DNA of 64,000 nucleotides from Globisporangium splendens. Lineage: Eukaryota; Oomycota; Peronosporomycetes; Pythiales; Pythiaceae. The stretch spans positions 496,001-560,000 of the forward strand of contig VFIW01000003.1 of assembly GCA_006386115.1 (NCBI GenBank). Reading direction: 5' to 3'. The position numbers and the translations under genes are program-made. Each line of letters starts with the position of its first letter. Position 1 is the first letter of the stretch. Under the pieces are notes generated by a model, which was given only the letters and a program-made list of their open reading frames with translations, was not told where the DNA came from and ran no database searches. Shown one piece after another: positions 1 through 11,202 of the stretch.

Positions 1-668
1 CGCGCTCAGTCGCTTGCCCGCGTCTATGTTGACAGCATTGGCGCCATTAGCAGCAGCAGTGGGCTTCTTAATCGGATTGTCCAGCTGCAGCACTTTGTTC
101 TTGAGCTTCTCGGCGGCCACACCCTCGGCCATCACAGAACCCAAGTACTGCTTGAGCGTCGCACGCTGCATGCTCGACTTCTTCAGCGTCGCCACCTGCG
201 GAAGCTGCACACAAAATGAACGTTACACAGGGACGTCAAAGACACAAATACCAACACACGCCTGGTGCAAAACAGCAGACGTACCAAGGAGCAGTTCTTG
301 AGCCCAACGGCGAGGATGTCGATGGGGAGTTTGACGTAAAGCGGATCCACTTGCGGCTTCTGGTCGCGACTGTTGCTGTTGCTGGACCCATTGCCATTGC
401 GCTTGTCGCTCTGTTTGCTATTGCTATTGTTGCCTCCATGCTGCAGTTGGCGGTTGTTTCCGTTCGCATTTGCATTTGCAGGCTGCTGCTTTGGTTTGCG
501 CTTGTGCAGATACGCCTGTTGGCTCGTGGCCTCCGACTCCTTCACAGCCGCCTGCGAAGTGTACTTGGACGCGGGTTTCTGCGGCTTGACGGCGAACGCG
601 GCGTCCAGCGACGCCAGCAGGTCCATGCGCGGCCGCTTCTTCCCGCCGCCTGCAGCATCTCCAGCCAT
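1..668 (-). CDS. Unrecognised basic, Asn/Gln-rich protein, 5' part (runs off window start)
   Basis: Exon 1 is 668..285 and opens with ATG. A GT-AG intron occupies 284..205 (GTACGT donor, TTTGTGTGCAG acceptor, 80 bases, phase 0), and exon 2 runs from 204 past the window edge with no stop. The first ~35 residues contain a basic KKRPR patch and a Leu-rich stretch. Residues ~50-110 are low complexity (N, G, S, K, Q). Order returns at about residue 110 (KLPIDILAVGLKNCSL) and continues into exon 2 with a Lys-rich, probably helical segment. The basic patch suggests a nuclear protein. I do not recognise the family; the gene's 3' end lies outside the window. The exon join is well supported; the function is unknown. 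Confidence 0.6.
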
Positions 669-1414
669 TGTGGCTTCCTTCCGTTTAAAGTGGCGTGACC
701 ACCAAATGCGTCGATTGGCATTTGTACTTTCCTTGGTTCACCCATTAGCCCAATTGCTTGGGTGATGCAATTTCGGCATCTAACAAAATGGACAGCGGTA
801 CTGCTTCACCGTGCGTCACAAGCGACACAACTTTTTTCGAGGCACAGCTGGAAGAGTTGTCACCTACCCCTCATAATACCTAAAAAGGAGGCGTTTTTAA
901 TCATTTGTGATAATTTGACAGCAAAATAGTTGACACTCAGCGCTAAAACGGACTTTCGGATGTCTCACATGTTCGCTAAAACGAAGCTCTATTTGTATCA
1001 GTAAAGTACAGGACGAATCATGTTCCACTCTTTATGTAGTCAGCATTACTATACAAAGCGTTATAGCAGTAGTATAAATTTGTGCAAGTGAACAAGATAC
1101 GGGTATGCCATATTTAGAAATGCATTCTGCTCTCACTCACCATACTTAGAAATATCTGTTGTGCAAGGCTATTTGATGTGCACGGATAAGTACAAAGAGA
1201 GCGGTGTGAGATGACGCTCACCATCCTGCACAGTGTCTACGCAGTGGGTTCCGAGTCCAACAGCAGCATCATCAGCAGCACCGTTTTGGCTCTTCCTTCC
1301 GTGCACTCAGCAGCAGAATCCATTTATTCGCACGCAGGACGGACGCTCACAATAGAAAAGACGCCGCGCTGAGCACACCACACCGCATTGTACAAGACAA
1401 CTGCCTGAATAAGG
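669..1414. other. Intergenic, divergent promoters
   Basis: Region between two divergently transcribed genes, so it should hold both promoters. It is AT-richer than the flanking genes. I see no conserved ORF, RNA gene or repeat in it. Confidence 0.5.
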
Positions 1415-2773
1415 ATGGCGGACTGGAACCTCACGTGCTGCAACGACGAGCAGTACCGCTCCATCTTCCTCATCGTCTGCTACGCCGTCCTCATCTTCAA
1501 ACTGTAATGCTGTGTGTGTGTAGATATGCTGGTGCATCTCCTATATATGCGTACTCATGGACTCTCTATCTGTGTGCAACTTGCATGCTGTAGGTGGCGC
1601 GTATCGCTTCTCCACCCGTTCAAGATCTTGTACGTTGGGTCTCTTCTGTTGTTGCTCATATGCGTCGTCATAATGCGCATTGATCCGCTCATTCAACGTG
1701 TTCTTGTGCTGCTGGTCATACAGAACGGTGTTCCTGCACGAGCTTGGCCATGCGACGGCGGCATGGCTCACGTGCGGCAAGGTCAGTTCGTTTTGATGGC
1801 CTTTATTGCCCAACGAGCCTGAACTGACGCAAGAGAACCATTTAACTGCTCTCATCCAGGTCAAAGGAATGGAGGTGCACCCAGACGAAGGCGGCGTGAC
1901 TAAGACCGTCGGCGGACTCGCGTGGATCATCCTGCCAGCGGTTAGTTCCGAGTCAAATCCCTGCATGACATACCTTGCTTATTTCTTCGTGTGTCTGCGC
2001 TGTTGCAGGGCTACATTGGCTCGGCGGTGTGGGGCATGGGGCTCGTGATCGCGAGCGCAGACCGCACGGCGTCCGAGGTCGCGGCGGGCGTGCTCATCTT
2101 CTTCCTGCTCGTCTTCATCTTCTACGCGCACAACAACTACCTGCGCGGGCTCAACGTCGGCTTCATCGTGCTGCTCGGCGGTTGCCTGGCGCTCAACCAC
2201 TACACGTCGGCCGACCCGCTGCAGTACTTCACGCTCTTTGTCGGCGTCATGAGCTGCCTCTTCTCGATCTACGACATCTGGGACGACCTCATCTCGCGCC
2301 GCGTCAATGAGAGGTGCATGCTTAGTCACCAGATTTATGACATCTCGATGGCATCAGATAGCTGACTAAATGCTCTGTTTGTTGCGCTGTTTCTTTTCAT
2401 TAGCGATGCCTCGGTGTTTGCCAAGATGACGCACACGTCGAGCCGCTGCTGGGGTGTGATCTGGGGCATCATCGCCGTGGCCTCGCTCGCGGCTGCCATC
2501 TACTTCAACCTGCTCGTGGGCGAGGACGAGGGCGACTCGCTGGACTCGTTCAGCGACGCATCCACCGAGACCAAAGTGGTGCTCTCCGTCGCCGTCGTCA
2601 TTGTGGCTCTGAGCATCTTGCACACGGGTCTCACGCGGAGATGTACGTCTTTGCTGATCTTGGTTTTTCAGTTATTTGAACCCAAGTCTCACCTTTTGCT
2701 TCGTTGCACTGTTTTCTTGTCAGGTATGGTTCGCAAGCGCGAAGGATTCTCTGGATACTTCAGCGCGGCATAA
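1415..2773 (+). CDS. Peptidase M50B-like multi-pass membrane protein
   Basis: Seven exons: 1415-1503, 1594-1629, 1724-1781, 1860-1940, 2009-2313, 2404-2642, 2724-2773. They give 858 bases, a 285-residue protein ending in TAA. Residues ~47-51 are HELGH, the zinc-binding HExxH motif, in the context TVFLHELGHATAAW. Downstream come GGLAWIILPAGYIG and about six hydrophobic segments. This arrangement (N-terminal HELGHA, then a PAGY-type glycine-rich membrane motif) is that of the peptidase M50B-like family of integral-membrane metalloproteases related to site-2 proteases. An Asp/Glu-rich loop (EDEGDSLDSFSD) lies between the last two membrane spans. Each splice site has GT-AG ends and restores the frame, and the first ATG is the only sensible start. 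Substrate and membrane are unknown. Proteolytic activity is inferred from the motif only. Confidence 0.82.
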
Positions 2774-3046
2774 AAGTATGAGCACAATGTGACGTCATGA
2801 TGTGAAAACCAAAAAGAACAAGCAATATAAACGCACACATAATACAAACACACGCGCTGCCCTCGTTGCCATTTACATTTTCATTTGTTTTGTTCTGTTT
2901 CTTTTGCTCCACACCTTGGCTGCACTTACTATTTGCTGCGTCGTTCTCTCGAAATCGGCTTTTCTTGCTTGTCGACCCCGCTGAGCTGCTTAGCTCTGTC
3001 TCACGTCACGAACGGGTTCTCTAAAACTCCGTCGTGCTCGCATTGC

Positions 3047-6000
3047 TTATGGCAAGATGCCGTTCGTCATGCGCTGGAAATTGTCGTACTGGCGGGTGCT
3101 GTAGTTGCTGTTACTCTTTCGCACCAGATACAACACGTGCGCGACGGTCTCTTGCTTTGAAAGCGTCAGCTTGAAGCGGGAGCGAAGTCGCAACAGGATG
3201 TACGACACGTCTTTGCCGGCAAAGCACGGGTACGGAGACTGGCGCGACATGATGTCCACGAGGTCGCAGATCTCGTCGCAGTGCTGCTGGCACGCGAGGA
3301 AACCCATCGTGATCAGCTTGACGTACTCCTTGAACCCCTCGGAATCGGTTCCGCCCATGGTTTCCACCATCTCATACGTCAACTTGAATGGCGCAGTCTC
3401 GATACTGAAACTTCCGCCAGGCGCGATACCCAACAGAAAGCCGTAATCGATGTGGATAATGTGCCCCTCGTTGTCCAGCATGATGTTGCCATTGTGACGG
3501 TCCTTGATCTGGAGAAAGTAGGACACGATCGAGTAGCCCGCCATAGATTGAATGTACTTCCGGCGCGCTTCATTGAAGCGAGGCGAGCCAACTGGCCCGT
3601 ACGACTTCTCAAAATGGTGCAGGAGGCTCACGTAGCCTTCGCGTTTCTTGAGACCATCGAGCGAGATCGCGTTCGCTAAAGTCTCAATCAGACCCGTGGA
3701 CGAGCTTGTTGCGATAATTCGGTACGATCGCAGCCAGATCGGGAGCTTCGCAGCTTTGAAAATCTCGATGAATTTTTGGATCAGTTGCAAAGTGAACACC
3801 TCCTGTCGGAGATCATCGTTACTCTTTCCAATCATGGAAACGATATCCCAGCCAGGAAGATGACCATACGGAGATGCCTCCAGCAGCCGCTTCCGCTTCG
3901 AGCTCCACGATTCACCGAACGCTGCTTCAAGATCCTTCCGACGATCGTTCTCTCGTTCAATGACCTCTTCTGACAGATTGACTGATGACATGTCCATGTC
4001 CAATTCAGATACAGCTCTGTCGTCGTTGGGAGACGCATCATTCTCTTCTTCCAAAGGATTCAGTCGTGACTGCACCGTCGCTGGGGTTGCCAGATTGCTC
4101 GCTACATCGATTGGAGTCTCAGGAACTTGAGGGTTGATTCGAGGCGCTGAAGCGTTTGGTGCTTGTTGATTGTGGAGTTCTTCGTCTTGCTTGGACTCAT
4201 CGGCATCAACAAACCCTTCCGGGGCTTGATGGTGAATGAGTCTGCCAACCTCGTCGTCTTCAATATATTCTACACCGCTTGAGCTGATCGCTTCGCTTCC
4301 TAGGTAGCTCTTTCTGTGTGGTGAGCTGGGCGACAAAACTGGTTGCTCAGGTGGGAAAAAGTTCCCTCGAATAACTTCAAAAATCAACAAAATGGGCACA
4401 CGAGCCTTAGTCGAAAATGCTGTGCCTTCTTTGGTCGGGATGCGCACAATGCGCTCGAACGGATCGGTAGCCTTGACCAAAGGAACATACGCCATCGGAG
4501 GCAATCGGATCTTCTCCAAGTACCCAGGCAGACGTTTTTTTCGTTCTTGGATGGATGGCACGAACCGAAGAACTTCCGCGATGTCTGTGATCTGCTGGAC
4601 AAAGTCGCATTCGTCGGCAAAATATTGAGACAGCACGGACTTTTCAGCCTGACTCATCCTTCTCGTGATCCCACTGAAAAGACTCGTGGGTTGGTTGTCG
4701 ACCATGTCTTCTTCAATGATTGACATCGGTGTCTCATTGTCGTCCGAGTTTTCGGCCCCTGTTAGCAAACCTGGGTGCTTCGGGGTGAGTAAATGCTGCT
4801 GGAACCGAGAGAAGTCACGGAACCGAATGTCGCTCTCGCTTAGAGAGGCATCCGGAGATGCGATGGCATTGTTCGAATGAGACGGCGAAAGAGGCGACGT
4901 ATAATTCGAATTTCCGTGCGACGTACTGGCATTCCCATGAGCTTGCGTTCGATAGGCTACAATCTCTGCCGTCGTCTGTTCGATGAGATGGAGCTGCTCC
5001 TCTGTTGGCATCGGCAATCGACTCCGTCGTGACCGCTCCGACGGATTTCGGCTCAGCAGTGTGGCTCGATCCGTTCCGACGACCTCTTGCTCGACTTCGA
5101 CCATGAGGCGGACAACACGCGCGCACTTGTCCTGCATATCCTTTGGCGCGTTCGGGTCAAAAGCATCCTCTAAGGCTCCTTGCAGCTGCCATCGAAGCAG
5201 CAACGCAAGGTGGATGGAGCGCGAGCAAATGGAAAAGATGAGTTCATCGAGCCAAAAGATCTTCTCAAAGTCAAACATCGGCACAGTCAGGTACGCGTGC
5301 ACGATCTGCGGCCAGTAGAACTCCACTTGGTTGATTCGGGTGTACGAAAAGTGGAGCAATTTCTCCACGATCGGCTTGAACAGCAGCGGGTCACTGTCCA
5401 GATGGCGATGCAACAGAATGACCGCGCGATAGACACTGAACGTGCGCGAACGGAACTCGCGATGCAGCGCCAGGATCTTCAGGTCCAACGGGATCTCAGG
5501 CTGATCAAGTGTATGGTCGAGGTATCGTCGATCCGCCAGGAGAATCTCTTCGCACTCCTCCGCGGTGATGAGCCCCACTTTGAGCATATTGATCGCAATG
5601 TTCGCGGCCTCAGTGTGCGACGGACGCTGCGGCATGATCAGTTCGATCGGCGTGTCTGGGTTCAATGGCTTCGGGTACAGACAGATCCCAGCCTTAAGCC
5701 GCTCGACGATCGCTTTCAGATAATTTAAAAACATTTGCGCTTCGTAGCAGTCGTCACACACGCGCTTGGAATAGTAGAACGATCGATGCGGCAGCGGGAT
5801 CTTGTGGGTCGTGAATTTATCGCAAAACAGCGTATCGCAGCTGTGGCATTTGTACAACATCGTCGTCGCCGGTGCCTGGGACGCCGCTTCCAGCGCCTTG
5901 CAGTGCGGACACCTGCATCTCGACTCGGCGTCCGTCATCGGCACAGACACGCCGCTGGGCGAGAGCGAATCCATCGTTGTGAGCGCGTGTGACGTGAAGA

Positions 6001-6431
6001 TCGCTGGCAGCCGCGGCATGTTGGTCTCGACCGTCATCTGGATCGCGCGCATCCACTTCTCCTTGTCCATCGCCGTGTCGGCATACGCGTAAAACACTTT
6101 ATTCTGCGCCGTGGCGAAGAGGAAGCCGTACTGGTAGATGTGCATGTTGCCCTTGCCATCCCATTCCTGCACGCCCAGCACATCCACTTCCCCTTTCAAC
6201 CGCAGCATGTGGTACGCATCCTCTTGAGTGCTATTCCCGTCGCAGACAAAACGGATCACAAACACGATCAGCACGACATACGCATACATACATAAAGAGC
6301 CCCGGATCCTACCTGTAGTAGTAAAAGCACGTGCCGACGAGGAAGCAGTAGCGACGCAGCATGGGCGGCGGCGACGACGGACTCGTGCGCAGCGTCAAGT
6401 AGCCCTCGCAGGACGCGCGCGGGGCCTTCAT
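3047..6431 (-). CDS. Phosphatidylinositol 4-kinase (PI4KB-like) with N-terminal PH domain and zinc finger
   Basis: Exon 1 is 6431..6313; an 82-base intron follows (GTAGGA donor, GGGAATAG acceptor); exon 2 is 6230..3047. The product is 1100 residues. The join rebuilds a PH domain (residues ~8-105: EGYLTLRT, then YQYGFLF, then KWMRAIQ). At ~144-201 there is a Cys/His cluster (CRCPHC, CHSC, CDDC) resembling a FYVE-type finger. A helical lipid-kinase unique region spans ~215-450, followed by a long acidic, disordered linker. The C-terminal ~270 residues form the PI3/PI4 kinase domain, with DRHNGNIML (catalytic Asp) and HIDYGF, where Tyr replaces the usual Phe of the metal-binding DFG. The C-terminus ends NFQRMTNGI, as in type III PI4K-beta. 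The enzyme should make PI4P on Golgi or endosomal membranes. The PH and finger domains are not found in animal or fungal PI4KB. Confidence 0.88.
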
Positions 6432-7021
6432 CCTCCACGACGGAGAGTACGCGGTCGGGTCACTGCGGTACCGGGATGACGTCGACCAACTATACCGGCG
6501 TTGGCGGGCTATGGTTTCCTTCTCTGGCGCCTTCTCGCTCTAGCGCCACGACGGTCCTCCGGATTACACAACAGACCCACGCAAGACAGCAGACACGTGC
6601 GAGGTCTATGTACGTACTGTGTATATGTATATACACACACAGCCGCCCGCGCGCTTGGTCTCGTTCTCCAGAGCGCGAACGTCAATGCGTCCCTGTCGTG
6701 CGTAATTTTTCCTCCCCACACTACGCAATAGGAACAAAAGAAGGGGGGAAAGGAGAGGGAGAGGGGGAAGACACACTCACGCACACACTCACACAGGGAG
6801 ACGCATCTGGGTCGGACCTATCGCCTACCACACAATGAATTGTAGGATAGAGTAGTTGAAATGTACCGATAGAAGAGGTACGATGTACCGTTGTGGTACC
6901 AGCGCACGTTTTCAATGGTGATCTGAAAGGTTGTGTGTGTTTACTATTTGGTGGTTGGCGGCCATCGACAGAGAGCTCCAGAGTGATCAATTGTCTGTAG
7001 CTGTTGATTGACCTATTGACG
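6432..7021. other. Intergenic, divergent promoters
   Basis: Lies between the divergent PI 4-kinase and BOP1 genes. It contains imperfect purine runs and CA-rich simple sequence around 6740-6800 and a GTAC-rich stretch at 6865-6900. No gene seen. Confidence 0.4.
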
Positions 7022-9909
7022 ATGGCCAAGGGAAAGAGAGCGTCCGTGCCGCTGAAGGCGAGCGTGCCTGCCAACAGCAACAAGAAGGCGGTGGTCGCCA
7101 AGGCGCCAGCGCCTGCCGCCAAGAGAAGCGGCAAGCAAGTGTCACAGACAAAGCAGGTGCAGAAGCAGGAGCAGCCGAGCGAGACCGAGAGCAGCGACGA
7201 CGCCGACGAGGAGGACGACGCCGACGACGATGAGGAGGAAGACAGCGAAGGAGACGATGGAGATGATGACGAGGAAGAAGACAGCGACGACGATGAGTTT
7301 GAAGACCAGGGCTCGTCGTCCGAGGATGACAATGAAAGCGACGACGATGACGAGGATGCGCTGACAGAGGCTGAGCGCAAGACGCGCAAGTTCACAGTCG
7401 ACCGCGAGAAGCAGATCCAGCAGATGCGCGACGACGGCTCGCTCAAGATCGCGTCGCAGCTGCACATCGACGACCTGTCGTCCGACGACGAAGAGAACAT
7501 CAACACGATCGGCAACGTGCCGCTCCGATGGTACGAGGACTACGACCACATTGGTTACGACATTGAGGGGAAGAAGATCCTCAAGTCGAACGCCGGCGGC
7601 GACGGCATCGACAACGCGATTGCCGCCAAGGACGATCCAAACTACGAGTACGTTTCACCTCTTCTTTATGTGCATTTTACCATTGTACTTGGCACTGACA
7701 TGATCCATTTATATGACCTCTAGACGCACGGTGTACGATGCGTACAATGACCGGAAGATCGTGGTGTCGGACCGCGACATGGAGATCATCCGCCGTATCC
7801 AGGCTGGCGCCTTTGCGCACCCCGAGTTCGAGGCGTACCCCGAGTACGTGGACTACTACACGTCGGACAAGATGATCCACGCGATGGGCAACGACCAGGA
7901 GCCGAAGAGCCGCTTCGTTCCGTCCAAATGGGAGCGCATGAAGGTGATGAAGATCATCAAGGGCATCAAGGAAGGCCGCATCGTGATCGACAGACAGGAG
8001 GAGAAGAAGCCCGAGGTGTACCAGCTCTGGTTCGACGACGACCAGGCACAGACGCGTAAGGGTCCAGCGCACGTGCAGGCACCAAAGATGCCGCTGCCAG
8101 GCCACATTGAGTCGTACAACCCGCCAGACGAGTACCTGTTCACGAAGGAGGAGCGTCGCGCGTGGGAGGAGGCCGACCCAGAGGACCGCGAGACTAACTT
8201 TATCCCGCGCAAGTTTAAGTCGCTGCGCGATGTGTGTGCGTACAACGGCTTTGTGCGCGAGCGCTTTGAGCGCTGCCTGGATCTGTACCTGGCGCCCCGC
8301 GTGAACAAGCGCAAGCTCAACATCGATCCGGAGTCGCTCGTACCGGAGCTGCCCAAGCCGCGCGACCTGCGGCCGTTCCCCAACACGCTGGCGCTGCTCT
8401 TCAATGGCCACACGGGTCGCATCCGCTCCATCACGATGGATCCACTGGGTCAGTACCTCGCGTCCGGCTCGGACGACATGACCGTGCGCATCTGGGAAGT
8501 CGAGACCGGTCGTTGTCTGCAGACGTACAACGTCGGCGCCGTGGTGCACAAGGTGGTGTGGAATCCGAACCGCGACCACCAGTTGCTGGCCGTGGCCGCG
8601 GCCAAGAAGGTGTTCCTGATCGCGACAGGCACGGGCAGCGCCGATCAGACGGAGCTCACGAACGCGCTCGTGGGCGACGCCGACGACAGCATCGCGACCG
8701 AGGTGCAGGGCGAGCAGGACGACGCGACGGTCGTTGTGGACGAGGCCGACGCGACCATTGAGCCCGAGGCGATGAAGAAGAAGCTTCCAGTCTCGTGGCG
8801 CTTCTACAGCGGCACCAAGGACAAACACAAGAATGCGGACAAGGCGCCGCGTCCATGGCTGGAGCGCCGCGTGGGCACGGGCATCCGCGTGGTGCTGCAC
8901 CACACGAGCGACGTGAAGGATATCGCGTGGCACTACAAGGGCGACTACCTGTCGACGATGACGCCGGCGGCGGGTGCGTCGGCCGTGCTCATCCACCAGA
9001 TCTCGAAGCGCAAGACGCAGAACCCGTTCAGCAAGAGCGTGGGACAGGTGCAGGCCGTGCTCTTCCACCCGTCCAAGCCGTTCTTCTTCCACGCCACGCA
9101 GCGCCACGTGCGCATCTACAACCTCGTCAAGCAGGCCATGGTCAAGAAGCTCTCGTCGGGCGTCAAGTGGATCTCGTCCATGGACGTGCACCCGAACGGC
9201 GACCACCTCATCATCGGCTCCTACGACCGGTACGCTCTGTTTGTTTTGCCGCTATATTGTGTCGCGTCGAGCAAATGTCTGACTTTGTGTGTCCTGTTTT
9301 GCCACTTTTCATTTATCCTGTTTTGTCAACTTTGCTCAACTGTTTCCAGTCGCTTGTGCTGGTTCGACTTGGATCTGTCGTCGACGCCGTACAAGACGCT
9401 CAAGTACCACGAGAAGGCTGTGCGGTCGGTTGCGTACCACCCCAAGTACCCGCTCATGGCCTCCGCCTCGGACGACGGCACTATCCACATTTTCCACGCC
9501 ATGGTCTACTCGTACGTGTTGCCTGCAAGATGGGGTTACGCTTGCCAACACAATGCTGACCGACATGTTTGTGGTTTTTGCGCATTTAATCCAGGGATTT
9601 GATGAAAAACCCGCTGATCGTGCCGCTCAAGATCCTGCGCGGCCACGAGGTGTCGGGCGGTCTCGGCGTCATGTCGGTCGCCTTCCATCCTGTCCTGGTA
9701 CGTTTACATGCAGACATCGTTTATTGTTGGTTATTTTCGCTGTTTGTGCGCAGCGACGTTTCGTTTTGATTTTTTTCCATATATCAGGGAATGCGAGTTG
9801 GACTGACTCTCTCGCAATCTGGCGTATCCTGTTGTCTGTTTGTTTGTAGCCATGGGTCGCCACGGGCGGAGCCGACGGCACGATTCGCCTCTTCCAGAAC
9901 ATCCATTAG
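7022..9909 (+). CDS. BOP1: Ribosome biogenesis protein BOP1/ERB1
   Basis: Five exons: 7022-7647, 7724-9229, 9350-9511, 9595-9697, 9850-9909. Together they make 819 codons (818 residues, TAG stop). After a Lys/Ala-rich N-terminus comes a long acidic Asp/Glu/Ser run (residues ~55-120). The BOP1 N-terminal domain follows ([18 protein letters not shown], later [21 protein letters not shown]). The C-terminal half holds WD40 repeats ([41 protein letters not shown]) and the last ends [16 protein letters not shown]. This is the nucleolar factor of the PeBoW complex (BOP1-PES1-WDR12) needed for 27S pre-rRNA processing and 60S subunit assembly. All introns are short with GTACG-type donors. The ATG at 7022 gives MAKGKRAS; an upstream TTG in the same frame is not a credible start. 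Confidence 0.93.
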
Positions 9910-10605
9910 ACACACAACAAGCGCAGCTGCGTGTCGTGTCGATCCCTTGTGTTGCTCCAGTCCTGTTCTACCAACAAGCCTTGTTTTGCAGAGTTGCTTC
10001 TTGCATTACAAACTCGGGAAAGCCGCGACAATAGACAAAACAAGTGTAGGGGACGAATTTTTCAGCAAATGGCAACAACTGCAACTAGTGAGGACGAGCG
10101 CGCGACACTCGGTGGTCAAACTATGATAATAGATTTCGTATTTTCTGTTTGCTCATGCTTGTCTCTTGCAGCTTTCGGGTGACGTGCGAGGTTGGTTGAT
10201 CTTCGTCGTCGTGCACAAGCAGTCAACAAATACGCACCAAGATATGGATAAACAAATGCGCCATCAAGTCAAAAATAAAGAGAGAGAGTTTGCATTAATT
10301 TACTACGATTTTTTCTTCTGGTTTTCTGTTTTGCTTGTTGTCTTCCGCATGCCGTGCAGTTAGCTTGCTGGTTTTCTTCCACTTCCATGCATGCTGCATG
10401 CTACAACACGCCGGAGCTTGCAATGAGTTGTTGCCGAATAAATGTTGGGAGAGTCGATCCACGTTCCCCGCACAAATTGCGCGGAAACTTGTCAAAAACA
10501 CGCACGCCGCATACCGAAAGTGCTGCGCCACGACGCCTTCTTCCTCCTGTGCCACCAAGTCCTACCTATCTGTTGTTGCTGCCTTCCGCCTTGCGCCTTT
10601 CGCAT
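9910..10605. other. Convergent 3' intergenic region
   Basis: Separates the 3' ends of BOP1 (+) and the next gene (-). T-rich and A-rich stretches fit 3' UTRs and polyadenylation signals. No gene seen. Confidence 0.4.
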
Positions 10606-11202
10606 CTAGTTCTTCTTGCCGCCGATGCTTGGGATTCGGAAGAACGACGACTTCTTCGGCGCCTCGGGCTGCATCGGAGGCGGGTAGTGGCCGTACTGAA
10701 TCGGGTACTGCGGCTGGTTGCCGTACTGCTGTGGCGCGCCGTACGGCTGCTGTTGCTGCATGGCGTACTGTTGGTGCGCGCCGTATTGCTGTGGGTACTG
10801 TGGTTGCTGGACGTGAGCGCCATACTTGCGCGGGTAGCTGGCGTTGTTGTTGTTGTTCATGCTGTTTGGCGCAAACGACGGGTTGCCGAAGCCCGTCTGC
10901 ATCACAGGTGGCGCTGGGTAGCTGCTTGGCGGCTGCACGTGCGATTGCTGCGGAGGGAACGCGCTGCCGAACTGCTGCGGGTACGGCGGCGGGTACGTGT
11001 TGTTGTTGGCGGCGACGTTGTTCTCCTGGTTCGAGTTGCGGCGCGCACCGGGCACCGCACGCATGTCGTAGAGCGAGCCGCTCGTGGGATCGCCGTTGTC
11101 GTCCAGCAGACTCGCGCCGTCCACCTTGCCCTTGCGGTCCAGCGCCGTCTCGTACGACAGCAGCACCTTGTCCGATTTCTTCTTGCGCAGAAAGCCCACC
11201 AT
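10606..11202 (-). CDS. Small Gln/Tyr/Pro-rich low-complexity protein
   Basis: Single exon, 198 residues, from ATG at 11202 (MVGFLRKKKSDKVLL). The frame stays open upstream, but those residues come from 5' leader sequence. The first ~55 residues look ordered (basic RKKKSDK, then YETALDRKGKVDG). Residues ~58-180 are built of Q, Y, P, N and G with recurrent QYGAHQQY- and YPQQYG-like units. The tail is basic (KKSSFFRIPSIGGKKN). Such composition is typical of prion-like, condensate-forming or RNA-associated segments, but there is no catalytic domain and I do not recognise the family. Antisense frames over this stretch are long only because of its composition. Confidence 0.6.
   Translation of the reverse strand: MVGFLRKKKSDKVLLSYETALDRKGKVDGASLLDDNGDPTSGSLYDMRAVPGARRNSNQENNVAANNNTYPPPYPQQFGSAFPPQQSHVQPPSSYPAPPVMQTGFGNPSFAPNSMNNNNNASYPRKYGAHVQQPQYPQQYGAHQQYAMQQQQPYGAPQQYGNQPQYPIQYGHYPPPMQPEAPKKSSFFRIPSIGGKKN

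Noticed and set aside
7677..9206. 509-codon open frame on the minus strand over BOP1
   Set aside because: Composition is that of an antisense frame; BOP1 on the plus strand has domain support and proper introns.
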